Assembly: GCA_031257955.1 (NCBI GenBank)
Contig: JAIRNQ010000143.1
Span: 1 to 14,761 of the forward strand
Reading direction: 5' to 3'
DNA from: Deltaproteobacteria bacterium
Lineage (GTDB): Bacteria > Desulfobacterota > Desulfarculia > Adiutricales > Adiutricaceae
DNA length: 14,761 bases
Below are positions 1-7,600 of this stretch, piece after piece. Each line of letters starts with the position of its first letter. Positions within the stretch are counted from its first letter, which is position 1. Position numbers and translations under genes: made by a program. The notes under the pieces were generated by a model, which was given only the letters and a program-made list of their open reading frames with translations, was not told where the DNA came from and did not search any database.

Positions 1-857
1 GGGGCCGCGCCAAATAGGCCGGCGTGGCCGGCTTGGCCGCCCAGGAAAGCGGCGTTGTCGTCATGGACCCGCCCCAGGGGCACCGGGCCCAGGACTTTGG
101 CCCCGGGCCAGTTGAGCGGGCCGCCCAGCCTGGGCCCATCCTCGGTCGGGGCCACGGGGATTTTTAAGGGATCCGGCCGATAGCCGGTCGCCGTAAGTCC
201 CAGGGGCTGGGCTATCTTCTCGGCGAAAAGGCTCTTTAAATCCTTTTGATAAATAGCCTCCAAAACAAAGCCGAGAAGGATAAAATTTAAGTCGCTGTAT
301 AGGGTTTTTTCGCCAATTTTGGCAACCCTAGGCTCGTTTAAAATGGTTTCAATCAGCCGACGGCGATCTTTCAAACCGTCGTCCAGAAAGTACGGCCTCC
401 AGGCCGGCAGCCCGGACCGGTGGGCCATTAAATGGCCAATCCGTAGCCCTTTGGCCACCTCCGGCAGGGTCAGGCCAGCCGCCCGCTCGCCCCAGTTGTC
501 TGGGCCGCCCCCATGGCCAGGGTCGCGACCGTGGCCCCGGTCGGCCTCGCCGGCCAGCGCCAGTACCGAGCCCAGCTCGGAACCAAGACCCAGGCGACCT
601 TCCCCCACGGCCATCATGGACAGATAAGTGGTGGCCAGGATCTTGGTCAGCGAGGCCAGATCGTAAACCAGCTCCCGGTGGACCGGGAGGCGGTCGCGGG
701 TTATTCCCCTTTGGCCGGCCCAAAGGTATTTTACCTCACCACGGGCCGGATGGCCGTGGGCCAGGACGCAACCGGGGAAAACCTTTTGCTTAACCGCGTC
801 CCCCAGAAAGGCCGACAGGCGGCCTTCCAGCCGGTCGCCCTTATCCCCGTCGATCAA
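1..857 (-). CDS. Serine hydrolase, class C beta-lactamase / PBP-like fold (3' end beyond window)
   Basis: The frame is open from 857 to the window edge (about 285 codons). It shows the signatures of the beta-lactamase-related serine hydrolase family (PF00144): FPGCVLA at residues 27-33, the nucleophile motif S-L-T-K (Ser69, Lys72), H-R-S-G at 146-149, the second motif Y-S-D (Tyr187), and the family stretch GRVHDDNAAFLGGQAGHAGL ending near residue 281. The start is a TTG at 855-857 whose bases overlap the TGA stop of the upstream M23 gene. A GGAGG lies 4 nt before it, and only about 26 residues precede the conserved FPG block, so the N-terminus looks complete. I see no signal peptide, so a cytoplasmic enzyme is likely. 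Relatives act as esterases, peptidases or DD-peptidase-like enzymes; the substrate cannot be read here. The family assignment is firm, the reaction is open. The C-terminal part lies outside the window. Confidence 0.85.
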   Translation of the reverse strand, partial: MIDGDKGDRLEGRLSAFLGDAVKQKVFPGCVLAHGHPARGEVKYLWAGQRGITRDRLPVHRELVYDLASLTKILATTYLSMMAVGEGRLGLGSELGSVLALAGEADRGHGRDPGHGGGPDNWGERAAGLTLPEVAKGLRIGHLMAHRSGLPAWRPYFLDDGLKDRRRLIETILNEPRVAKIGEKTLYSDLNFILLGFVLEAIYQKDLKSLFAEKIAQPLGLTATGYRPDPLKIPVAPTEDGPRLGGPLNWPGAKVLGPVPLGRVHDDNAAFLGGQAGHAGLFGAA

Positions 858-2992
858 TTGACCTCCAAGAGCTGGGTTAAGAGTTCCTGATCCCTGGCCA
901 CTTTCTGCGAGAACTCCATGCGGTCGTCCTGGGGCATGGGTTGGCCTTGCTGTTCGGACAACACCGTTTCCGGATCGACGAACTGACCCTTGCGCCGGAT
1001 CCTAAAATCCAGATGGGGTCCGGTGGCCAAGCCGCTGGCGCCCACGTTTCCGATTAAATCGCCCTGTGATACCTTGGTCCCTTTGGTTATCCCTTTGGCT
1101 ATGGCCGAAAGGTGGCCGTACATGGTTATGATGTCGCCCTCATGGGCTAGGACCACCAGCCTACCGTAGCCGCCCCTAAAACCGGCGTAATCGACCACCC
1201 CGTCGGCCACGGCCGAGACCGGCGTCCCGGTCGGGGCGGCGTAATCCACCCCCAGATGGGGCCTGACAATCTTCAGTATGGGGTGAAGCCTGGCCTTGGT
1301 AAAGCCCGAGGAAATACGCGAATACTGAAGAGGCGATTTAAAAAAGGTTTTTTTGATGCTCCTAAACTGGGCGTCGTAATAACCGTCCTCGCCTTCCTTG
1401 CTCACGTGGCGATAGAACTCGTACCTCTGATCTTTGTTGGTGAAGCGGATCATCTCAATGATGGGCTTCGAGGCCAAATGCCCGTCCTGGTATTCCCCCA
1501 GAAACATAATCTGGAAACTGTCGCCGGTTCTTATGTCCGAAACGAAATCGATCTGCGAGGCCAGCAAATCGACGATCCTCATGATTAGATTAGGCTCCAA
1601 GCCGGCCTTGTCCGCCGCCTCCCAGAAAGTGGCCGACACGGTTCCCTGGGCGGCCTGGTGGATGGGCCTGGGCGGGGAGCCCAATTCGACCAAATAAAAT
1701 CCGTCCGGGCCCCCGGGCAAAAATATCAAAGGCCTCGAAGCCCCCACCGGGCGGTATTCCAGACGTTCCAGATCGTCGGGCTTTCTTTCCGACGAGGCCC
1801 ACCAGGCCGAAAACTCTTCGCCGGGCATGACCTTGGTCAGCATTTCCTTGGTTTCCAGCACCTGGTAAAAGGCCCGCCTTTGCTCCTGCGAGAGCGAAAG
1901 CTTTTCCAGGGCGGCGCTCAAGGTCCCGCCGCTCTGGACCTCGTAAACGTCCCGGATCAGATTGTCCCGCCACTCGCCCTCGGCTTCCAATGAGCCCGGG
2001 CTTATCTCCACCGGCGGCGGGGCTGGGGCCTCGACCGTGGGCGCCGCGGCTTCCGACTGAACCGCCGGGGTCGGGGTCTCTTCCTCCGGCGGCGAGAGAC
2101 TGGAAATCCCTCCCCAAATGATAACTATGGCCAAGGCGGCTATGACCACGCCCCAAATGGCCGGTTTGGATGGCCTAAAGGGCTTTCCGCCCGAGGGGCC
2201 TTTCCCCCTACCCGAGCCCCCGTCTTCCGGGCCCCGGGCCTCCCGGTTCACCCGGTTCTCCGCGGTATCCCCTTTAACCTCGTCGTCCTCAAAATCTTCG
2301 CCGTCGCCGTCGCCTCCGCCGTCCCCGGCGTTCTTTCCGCTTCGGCCGCCGTCCCCGTTACCTCCGCTATCCCCGTTCCCGCGACTATTCCCGTTCCCGG
2401 GGGCTGGCCGGTTCCCCTTGGCCCCTGGGCCGGTCGGCGACCCCTCGGGCCCTTCGGCCCCAAGGGCAAGCGATTCGCCGATAAACTCCCCAGGCGAGGG
2501 CTCGAGCGGCCGCTCCCGGACGAACTCACCCGTCCGGATCTCGAAACTGCCCGGATCGGCCCACCGTCGCCCGGCTGAAGGACGCCCTAGGGATGGGGGA
2601 AGCGTTGCCTGGGCATCCGAATCGTCGTCCAGGTCCAGCCCGGAAAGATCCAAATCCTCGGGCAGACCACCAAAATCGCCGCCCCCGGACCCAGACCCGA
2701 AAGAACTCGATCCTCGCGACTCGCGCTTGCCCGGGAAGGCCGCGCTGGGTACCTTAATCCTCTCGGAGACGTGCCCGGAAGCCATGTCCAGGCTGCCCTT
2801 CCCAAAAGTTATGGCTTGGGCCCCCTCGGCCGACACCTTGGCCCGGCCGCCCGCCCTGGGAACGGCCATTCTACGGCCCCCGGATGAAAACAACCGCCCA
2901 AAGGCCCTGCCAAGGAAGGATCTTCTGAGACCGTCCGCGAAACGGTTTTTGGCGGATCTATTGAATCTGGGTTTTCGTTTTTTATTGACCAT
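854..2992 (-). CDS. Membrane-anchored M23 peptidoglycan endopeptidase with long disordered N-terminus
   Basis: A 712-residue protein of the MepM/YebA type. Residues 1-80 are basic. Residues about 90-276 are low-complexity and rich in Gly, Asp, Ser, Pro and Asn. One transmembrane segment (about 278-298, AIWGVVIAALAIVIIWGGIS) is followed by a Pro/Glu linker. Residues 340-560 form an OapA/LysM-like N-domain of the kind that precedes M23 catalytic domains. The M23 (LytM) domain is at about 565-680: H579xxxD583, YGHLS with His627, and GPH660-L-D662. The last motif is normally H-x-H, so here the second His, a zinc ligand in LytM, is Asp. The catalytic part should be periplasmic and cleave peptidoglycan crosslinks, and the disordered part cytoplasmic. 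The start at 2992 has only a weak Shine-Dalgarno; a later ATG at residue 42 is an alternative. It lies first in a two-gene unit with the serine hydrolase. Confidence 0.88.
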   Translation of the reverse strand: MVNKKRKPRFNRSAKNRFADGLRRSFLGRAFGRLFSSGGRRMAVPRAGGRAKVSAEGAQAITFGKGSLDMASGHVSERIKVPSAAFPGKRESRGSSSFGSGSGGGDFGGLPEDLDLSGLDLDDDSDAQATLPPSLGRPSAGRRWADPGSFEIRTGEFVRERPLEPSPGEFIGESLALGAEGPEGSPTGPGAKGNRPAPGNGNSRGNGDSGGNGDGGRSGKNAGDGGGDGDGEDFEDDEVKGDTAENRVNREARGPEDGGSGRGKGPSGGKPFRPSKPAIWGVVIAALAIVIIWGGISSLSPPEEETPTPAVQSEAAAPTVEAPAPPPVEISPGSLEAEGEWRDNLIRDVYEVQSGGTLSAALEKLSLSQEQRRAFYQVLETKEMLTKVMPGEEFSAWWASSERKPDDLERLEYRPVGASRPLIFLPGGPDGFYLVELGSPPRPIHQAAQGTVSATFWEAADKAGLEPNLIMRIVDLLASQIDFVSDIRTGDSFQIMFLGEYQDGHLASKPIIEMIRFTNKDQRYEFYRHVSKEGEDGYYDAQFRSIKKTFFKSPLQYSRISSGFTKARLHPILKIVRPHLGVDYAAPTGTPVSAVADGVVDYAGFRGGYGRLVVLAHEGDIITMYGHLSAIAKGITKGTKVSQGDLIGNVGASGLATGPHLDFRIRRKGQFVDPETVLSEQQGQPMPQDDRMEFSQKVARDQELLTQLLEVN
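862..866 (-). promoter_or_regulatory. Shine-Dalgarno supporting the TTG start of the serine hydrolase
   Basis: GGAGG on the minus strand, inside the last codons of the M23 gene, lies 4 nt before the TTG at 857-855. It decides the start, because no ATG or GTG fits between the M23 stop and the first conserved block. The stop and start share bases (TTGA), which points to translational coupling. Confidence 0.6.
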
Positions 2993-3219
2993 ACTTCGCC
3001 GTAAATCAGCCCTTAGCGAAAAAAAGTCCGCAAAGGGTCGCGGCGGCCTCCCTGTTTTACCTATGTTTGGCGGTGCCGAGGGCCTGACTCCCTCGCTTTC
3101 CCGGCCCCAACCGACCCGGTTGCCGGCTAAAAAAACGGGGCCGCCAACCTTCCGCCATGTACGGAAAATCCCTTGGCCGTTGGATAATTCTACCCATTTA
3201 TGGCGAAATAATCAACGTT

Positions 3220-3247
3220 TATTTAGAATGTTTCAAATTTCAGTCAA
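3220..3247 (-). promoter_or_regulatory. Candidate sigma-70 promoter for the M23 / serine hydrolase unit
   Basis: On the minus strand, TTGACT (3247-3242) is followed after 16 nt by TAAATA (3225-3220), in an AT-rich patch within an otherwise GC-rich region. The -35 is good (5 of 6) and the -10 is poor (3 of 6). It would leave a leader of about 220 nt before the M23 start. Confidence 0.35.
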
Positions 3248-3520
3248 TAAATTAGCTTAAGACGCCCAAGCCAACGCGATAACCCCACCAAACAAGGGCC
3301 TCATGGAAGCCCAATCTAAATTACCATTTTTTTCAATCGCCTATCCCCGCCAAACCTACAAACAAATCCATATTCTCTATATTGCCCTTACCTTAAGGCC
3401 ACGGCCACGATCATGCCCCTCAGAAAAATCAATCATGGCAATCTTTCGCCCCAACGAATCGCCTTATCTCCCAAAGTCCAGACCCCGTCCGGCCCCGCTG
3501 GCCAAAGCCCCACCGGTTCC

Positions 3521-3625
3521 AACCCGACCCTCTCGCCGCGCTCCCCGCCGGTGCCCACCCGACCCTCTCGCCGAGCTCCCCACCGGCGTCAACCCAACCC
3601 CCTCGCCGCGCTCCCCGCCGGTACC
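3521..3625. repeat. Three tandem copies of a 35-bp GC-rich repeat
   Basis: Units at 3521-3555, 3556-3590 and 3591-3625 are head to tail with no spacers. They share the core TCGCCG(C/A)GCTCCCC(G/A)CCGG with a few substitutions each. The sequence just before (about 3505-3520) resembles the end of a fourth, decayed unit. The period is not a multiple of three. The array lies just past the stop of the DUF3786 gene, in what would be its 3' untranslated region. Confidence 0.85.
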
Positions 3626-3654
3626 AAAGGGCCACAGGGACCGGGGCCAAGGCC

Positions 3655-4419
3655 TTAATCTGGATTATCCCAGCCCACAAGCTCTTTCATGAGAATCCCG
3701 CCCAAAAATGCCAGCGCCTCGAATTCCATGTAATCCCCGCTGCGGCTATCGTACATGATCCTAAACTCTGGCCCAAACTCTTCGTCCGGTTCCTCAAAGA
3801 CGAGCTTTAAGGGAATCCTCGGAAAAGCGTCAAACACGTACTCCCGGGTCTGGCTACGGGCCCCCGGTACCACCCGCCCGCCGATTCTCAATACGGCTCT
3901 CTCCAAGGCCTCCGGGTCCCTCCCGTACTTTCTGGCCAAAGGCTTGGAAATGGCGTCCCGATCGAAAGCGCCCTGCCCCGTCCCGGCCGGTACCCCAGAA
4001 AGGACGCTAAGCTTGACGAAATCCCCCGAAGCCGCCGATCGTCCCTTGGACATGGCGTAGTGGGCCACCAAACTCAAATGATTAAAACTGGTGGGTTTTC
4101 CGTCCAAAACCTTAGCCCCGCCGTTTTCGACCAGATAGTCCCGCTCGAAAAAACGCACCACCACCCCGCCGTCTGGGTGGGGCGCCAGCCCCAAGGGTTC
4201 GGCGTTGGCCTCCAAATCGAAGCCCACCAAACTCTCGGCCACCCAGTCGTAGATCTTTTCGTAGCCGCTTTTCCCGGCCCCCTTGTCACCCAAAACCGGT
4301 CCGTTGGCCGTCCCCTTAGCCGCTTCATTTATCGGTCCTTTAGCCTGACGGTTGTCCGGCCCATGGTCCGAGCCATGGCCCAGGCCCTTTTCCGGTGCCC
4401 TGTCTTTTCCGTCTTCCAT
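3655..4419 (-). CDS. DUF3786 family protein
   Basis: A 254-residue soluble protein. Residues 1-50 are a charged, Gly/Lys/Asp-rich tail without predicted fold. From about residue 52 it follows the DUF3786 pattern as I know it: a YEKIYDWV helix, a beta section containing VVVRFFERDYLV, then NHLSLVAHYAMSKG, then DAISKPLARKYG...LERAVLRIGGR, then YVFDAFPRIPLKLVFEEPDEEFGPEF, and a C-terminal helix LAFLGGILMKELVG. No catalytic motif, metal site or signal peptide is visible. The family occurs in anaerobes such as sulfate reducers, methanogens and clostridia; its function is not established. The ATG is preceded by GGAGG at a close 3-nt spacing. The gene has its own leader with an extended -10 promoter and tandem repeats, so it is probably transcribed alone. 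Confidence 0.8.
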   Translation of the reverse strand: MEDGKDRAPEKGLGHGSDHGPDNRQAKGPINEAAKGTANGPVLGDKGAGKSGYEKIYDWVAESLVGFDLEANAEPLGLAPHPDGGVVVRFFERDYLVENGGAKVLDGKPTSFNHLSLVAHYAMSKGRSAASGDFVKLSVLSGVPAGTGQGAFDRDAISKPLARKYGRDPEALERAVLRIGGRVVPGARSQTREYVFDAFPRIPLKLVFEEPDEEFGPEFRIMYDSRSGDYMEFEALAFLGGILMKELVGWDNPD

Positions 4420-4444
4420 AAGCCTCCCCCAAAACCGTCCCCAA

Positions 4445-4540
4445 GCGGCGACCCGCCAATAAAGATTCGGTCATAAGCCGTGACCCGCCGATAAAGGCTT
4501 GGCCATAAGCGACGACCCGCCGATAAAGGCTTGGCCATTA
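4445..4540. repeat. Three tandem copies of a 32-bp repeat in the DUF3786 leader
   Basis: Units at 4445-4476, 4477-4508 and 4509-4540 are adjacent with no spacers. The shared core is GACCCGCC(A/G)ATAAAG, followed by a TTCGGTCAT- or CTTGGCCAT-like tail. The two right-hand copies are nearly identical and the left one has diverged. The period is not a multiple of three, so this is not a coding repeat. The array lies between the candidate promoter (4567-4575) and the DUF3786 start, so it should be transcribed as leader RNA. Confidence 0.9.
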
Positions 4541-4566
4541 AAAGTTCCCGGGCCGGTTTTCTTCCC

Positions 4567-4575
4567 ATTATATCA
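4567..4575 (-). promoter_or_regulatory. Extended -10 promoter for the DUF3786 gene
   Basis: The minus strand reads TGATATAAT, a consensus -10 hexamer (4572-4567) with the TGn extension (4575-4573). No good -35 is present at 16-18 nt, as is common for extended -10 promoters. Transcription would start near 4560, giving a leader of about 140 nt that holds the 32-bp repeats. Confidence 0.5.
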
Positions 4576-4599
4576 GCCCCACTAATTCTGGCTAGCCCC

Positions 4600-4647
4600 A
4601 AAAAAAGCCGGGGCGAACCCCTCTCGAAAGAGGGGCCGTCCCGGCTT
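4600..4647 (-). terminator. Intrinsic terminator of the autotransporter gene
   Basis: On the minus strand, an outer stem AAGCCGGG/CCCGGCTT encloses an inner hairpin CCCCTCT-TTCG-AGAGGGG (7-bp stem, tetraloop) and runs into seven T. It starts about 22 nt past the TAA of the autotransporter. It also insulates the DUF3786 promoter just beyond. Confidence 0.9.
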
Positions 4648-4669
4648 GGATATCGTTCGACTGGCTAGC

Positions 4670-7600
4670 TTAGAACTGGTAGCCGAACCTGAAGCCTCCG
4701 GAGAAGCCTCGGATGTTGCCGCCGTAGAACTGAAAGCCAGCCTCGGCGTTCCAAGGCCTGTCGTCGGTGGAATGAAAGATGACGCCAACTTCGCCGATAC
4801 CGGTCGTCCCGCCAAACTTCTCAGACCGAAAGGTCAAGCCCCGAACTTCGCCGGAAGCCCTCTCTGAGAAGTCGTGTTCGGCGTAGGCGCCAAAATAGTA
4901 GGAAATGCGAGGGGTGTGGTCGCGGGAGTAGCGCAAACCGGCCCTGACCCGATGGGAATCTATTCCGTTGAAAGATATGTCATGACCATCAACGTTAATG
5001 GTTTTGCCTTGCTGGTGCGTGTAGTAATAACGGCCGACGAAATCCAGCTTGGAGACGTCGTTGATCTGGTGCTCATACCCGAGGCCAACGTGGGCGGCAA
5101 AGAAATTGGTGGTGTAGCCGTAATCCAACGGCACATCAACCCCGGCTTGGTTTGTGACGGTAAGATCGAGTGAGTCAAACTGCGAATACAGCCAGCCATA
5201 CCTGGCGGCCGCTTCCAACCTGAAGCCGTTGTCCCACTTTTGTCTCATGATCAAGCCAAAATCGATGGAACTAAACCGGCCCTCGGCCTTGATATCGGGG
5301 ATGTGGCCGGGCCCATAGTTGGCGTAAACGTGGTATTTGGCCAGACCGCCCTCGATAAACCCGGCCAAAAGGAACCTTGAGGAATCGAAAGGCTTCTGGA
5401 AAGCCACGCCTATCAAGGCCGTGGCCATGTTGATGTCGACCTGGACCTTATGTCCCATTTCGATGTAGGTCCCGTCCATACCGGCAAAAGGAGACCAGGT
5501 TTGCTTGGTCCTTTGCAGGGCCATATCCGCTTGCTGGTAGCTGTGATCGGCCAACCAGTTGGCCGTGTTAACCAGATAGCCCATGCCGGCGGCCTGTGCG
5601 TCGGCCATCAGGCTCGTCTCGGGAACCAAAGTAAGCGGATTGACGTTTTGGGGTAGAATAAGAATCAACTGCTGCATATTGGCTTGTATATTGTTATTGT
5701 CATCTGTAAATCCATCGTTAGTTACATACATGTCTACTTTAAAAAGGCCCGCCTTAACCTCGACTATCTCGTTAGCCGGCATCTTGTTCTCATCAAAGTT
5801 GTTATCGTCCATGGAGTCAATTAAATAGAACCTAACGTCGCCAACTTTAGCCGCCTCAACGATATCGTCCAAAACCGATGGGGAATTAAAGACGCTTACC
5901 GTCGATCCGCTAAGATCTATTTCATCGGCTAAATGCGTGGCCTCCACCTGCAACAGAGCTGTGCTTGTTTTATTGATAGTAGTATTGTCAAGGTTAAAAA
6001 GTAAATTTCCATGTAGGCTAACCTCATATGGTAGCCATTTAGTTGGTCGGCCGTTGCTAGGGTCGAGAGGGTCGTGAGGGTTATGATAAATGCCATTTAT
6101 TTGTAGTTTCCCGCCCGATTCCTGATATATCCTATGGTTTATCGCAAGTATTTGATTGCCTGCCACAAGCTCAACATCGCTGTCAGAATGAAAATTAATT
6201 GTATTTTTATCGTTATCAGCAAAAGTTTGGTTAACGGCAATATTATTTTCCCCTGCCCATCTTAAGTATCCAGGTCCATTAATATCCATAGTAAAGGCTT
6301 TATCATTGTTTTGAATAACTCTTATGGGATCGCCAAGATAGATGGAACTATTAGGTTGGGCATCAACTATTAATTGAGCATCAGCCTCTGACTCATCAGG
6401 CGTAACCGTTATGATAGAGCCATTATATGCATATTCAGGGATTGTACCCATATAAACAGAATTTGGAATTTCTTTATTATCAAAATGAATAATATTATTT
6501 TCTATCCATAATCCATCTCCACTAGTCGCCCTTAAAGTTAACTTAGCAGGTTGGTTATATGTAATTACTCCAGTATCTACGACAATAGTACCATAAACAC
6601 CATACCCATCTGATACTGATGCGTTATTATAAGCGAGACCTCCAGTTAAGTCAGCGTAAAAATCATTGTCAGCGATCGTGCTATTTTCGATGATTAGCCC
6701 ATCGCCAAAGCTACCATACGCATAAATTATGCCTCCATAAATAATACCATTACGAGCAGTTATAGTATTATACTCGATCAATGTATTAGATATTTTACCA
6801 ATAGATGTTAAAGGATTGCTAGAGGCAGCCCCAGTAACTCCAATTATGCCGCCACCATCTAAAAAAGTATTAACCATAACACTATTGTTAGATATTGTAT
6901 TGAAGTCAATTATACCTAAGGAAGCATAACCATTAGATTGAGCTCCTAATATACCGCCACCTTCGATAAAATAAGCACTTATATCGGAGCCTTGTATATC
7001 GTTATACGCAAAGTAAGCGATAGAAGCCGCTTCACTAGCCGTTGTGTTGGCGGCACCAACTATGCCACCTCCATAAAGGCCCCTAGAGACCGATACTGTA
7101 GTGTCTTCAAAGACGTTATTTGTGAAACCAACTTGTGGGTCTTGTTCATCAAATGATGCGCTAACGCCTGTTTTAGTCGTCACCCCCGCGATACCGCCAC
7201 CAAATAAGTCAAGGCCGGCATTGACTGTATTGCCCTCAAACTTATTATTATCTAAAGACGTTAAAACTGCGCCTATATCATCTTTTGCATTTGTAAGTCC
7301 AGCATCTGGGTCAGCCTGGGCACCAACTAAGCCACCACCATATATGGTTCCAGAAGCTGATACCGCATTATCTAAAAATTGGTTATATTGAACTTGACCT
7401 ATCCGACCTACCACGGCGGCGGAGACGCCAATTAGGCCGCCGCCTAATATTTCGCCTTTATACGTCATTGTCTGGTTTGGGCTATTGGATGTAACCGATA
7501 TATTTTGAAAAATGCTGTACCTAACGGTCCCGATTTCAGCGAGTTGTGTATATCCCCTGACGCCGATAACGCCACCGCCATTTATGGCGCCATCACCGCC

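Larger units (their letters stand above)
2993..3654. other. Non-coding region between the M23 and DUF3786 genes
   Basis: No convincing gene. It contains a candidate minus-strand promoter (3220-3247), a 6-bp-stem hairpin CGAGGG/CCCTCG at 3077-3095, a stretch around 3255-3480 poor in G on the plus strand, and the 35-bp tandem array at 3521-3625. Open frames here are short, lack ribosome sites and run through the repeats in several frames. Confidence 0.6.

Noticed and set aside
3077..3095. Hairpin CGAGGG/CCCTCG in the M23 upstream region as a terminator
   Set aside because: The stem is only 6 bp and there is no T-run on either strand.
2118..3260. A 380-codon plus-strand open frame opposite the M23 gene
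   Set aside because: It is the antisense of a GC-rich low-complexity coding region, is rich in Pro and Ser, has no recognisable domain and conflicts with the well-supported M23 gene.
3303..3692. Open frames on both strands through the 35-bp repeats
   Set aside because: They are Pro/Arg- or Gly/Arg-rich products of a GC-rich minisatellite, open in several frames at once and without ribosome sites.
4329..4601. A 90-codon minus-strand open frame through the 32-bp repeats
   Set aside because: The repeat period is not a multiple of three, so the frame reads each copy differently, and it overlaps the start of the DUF3786 gene.
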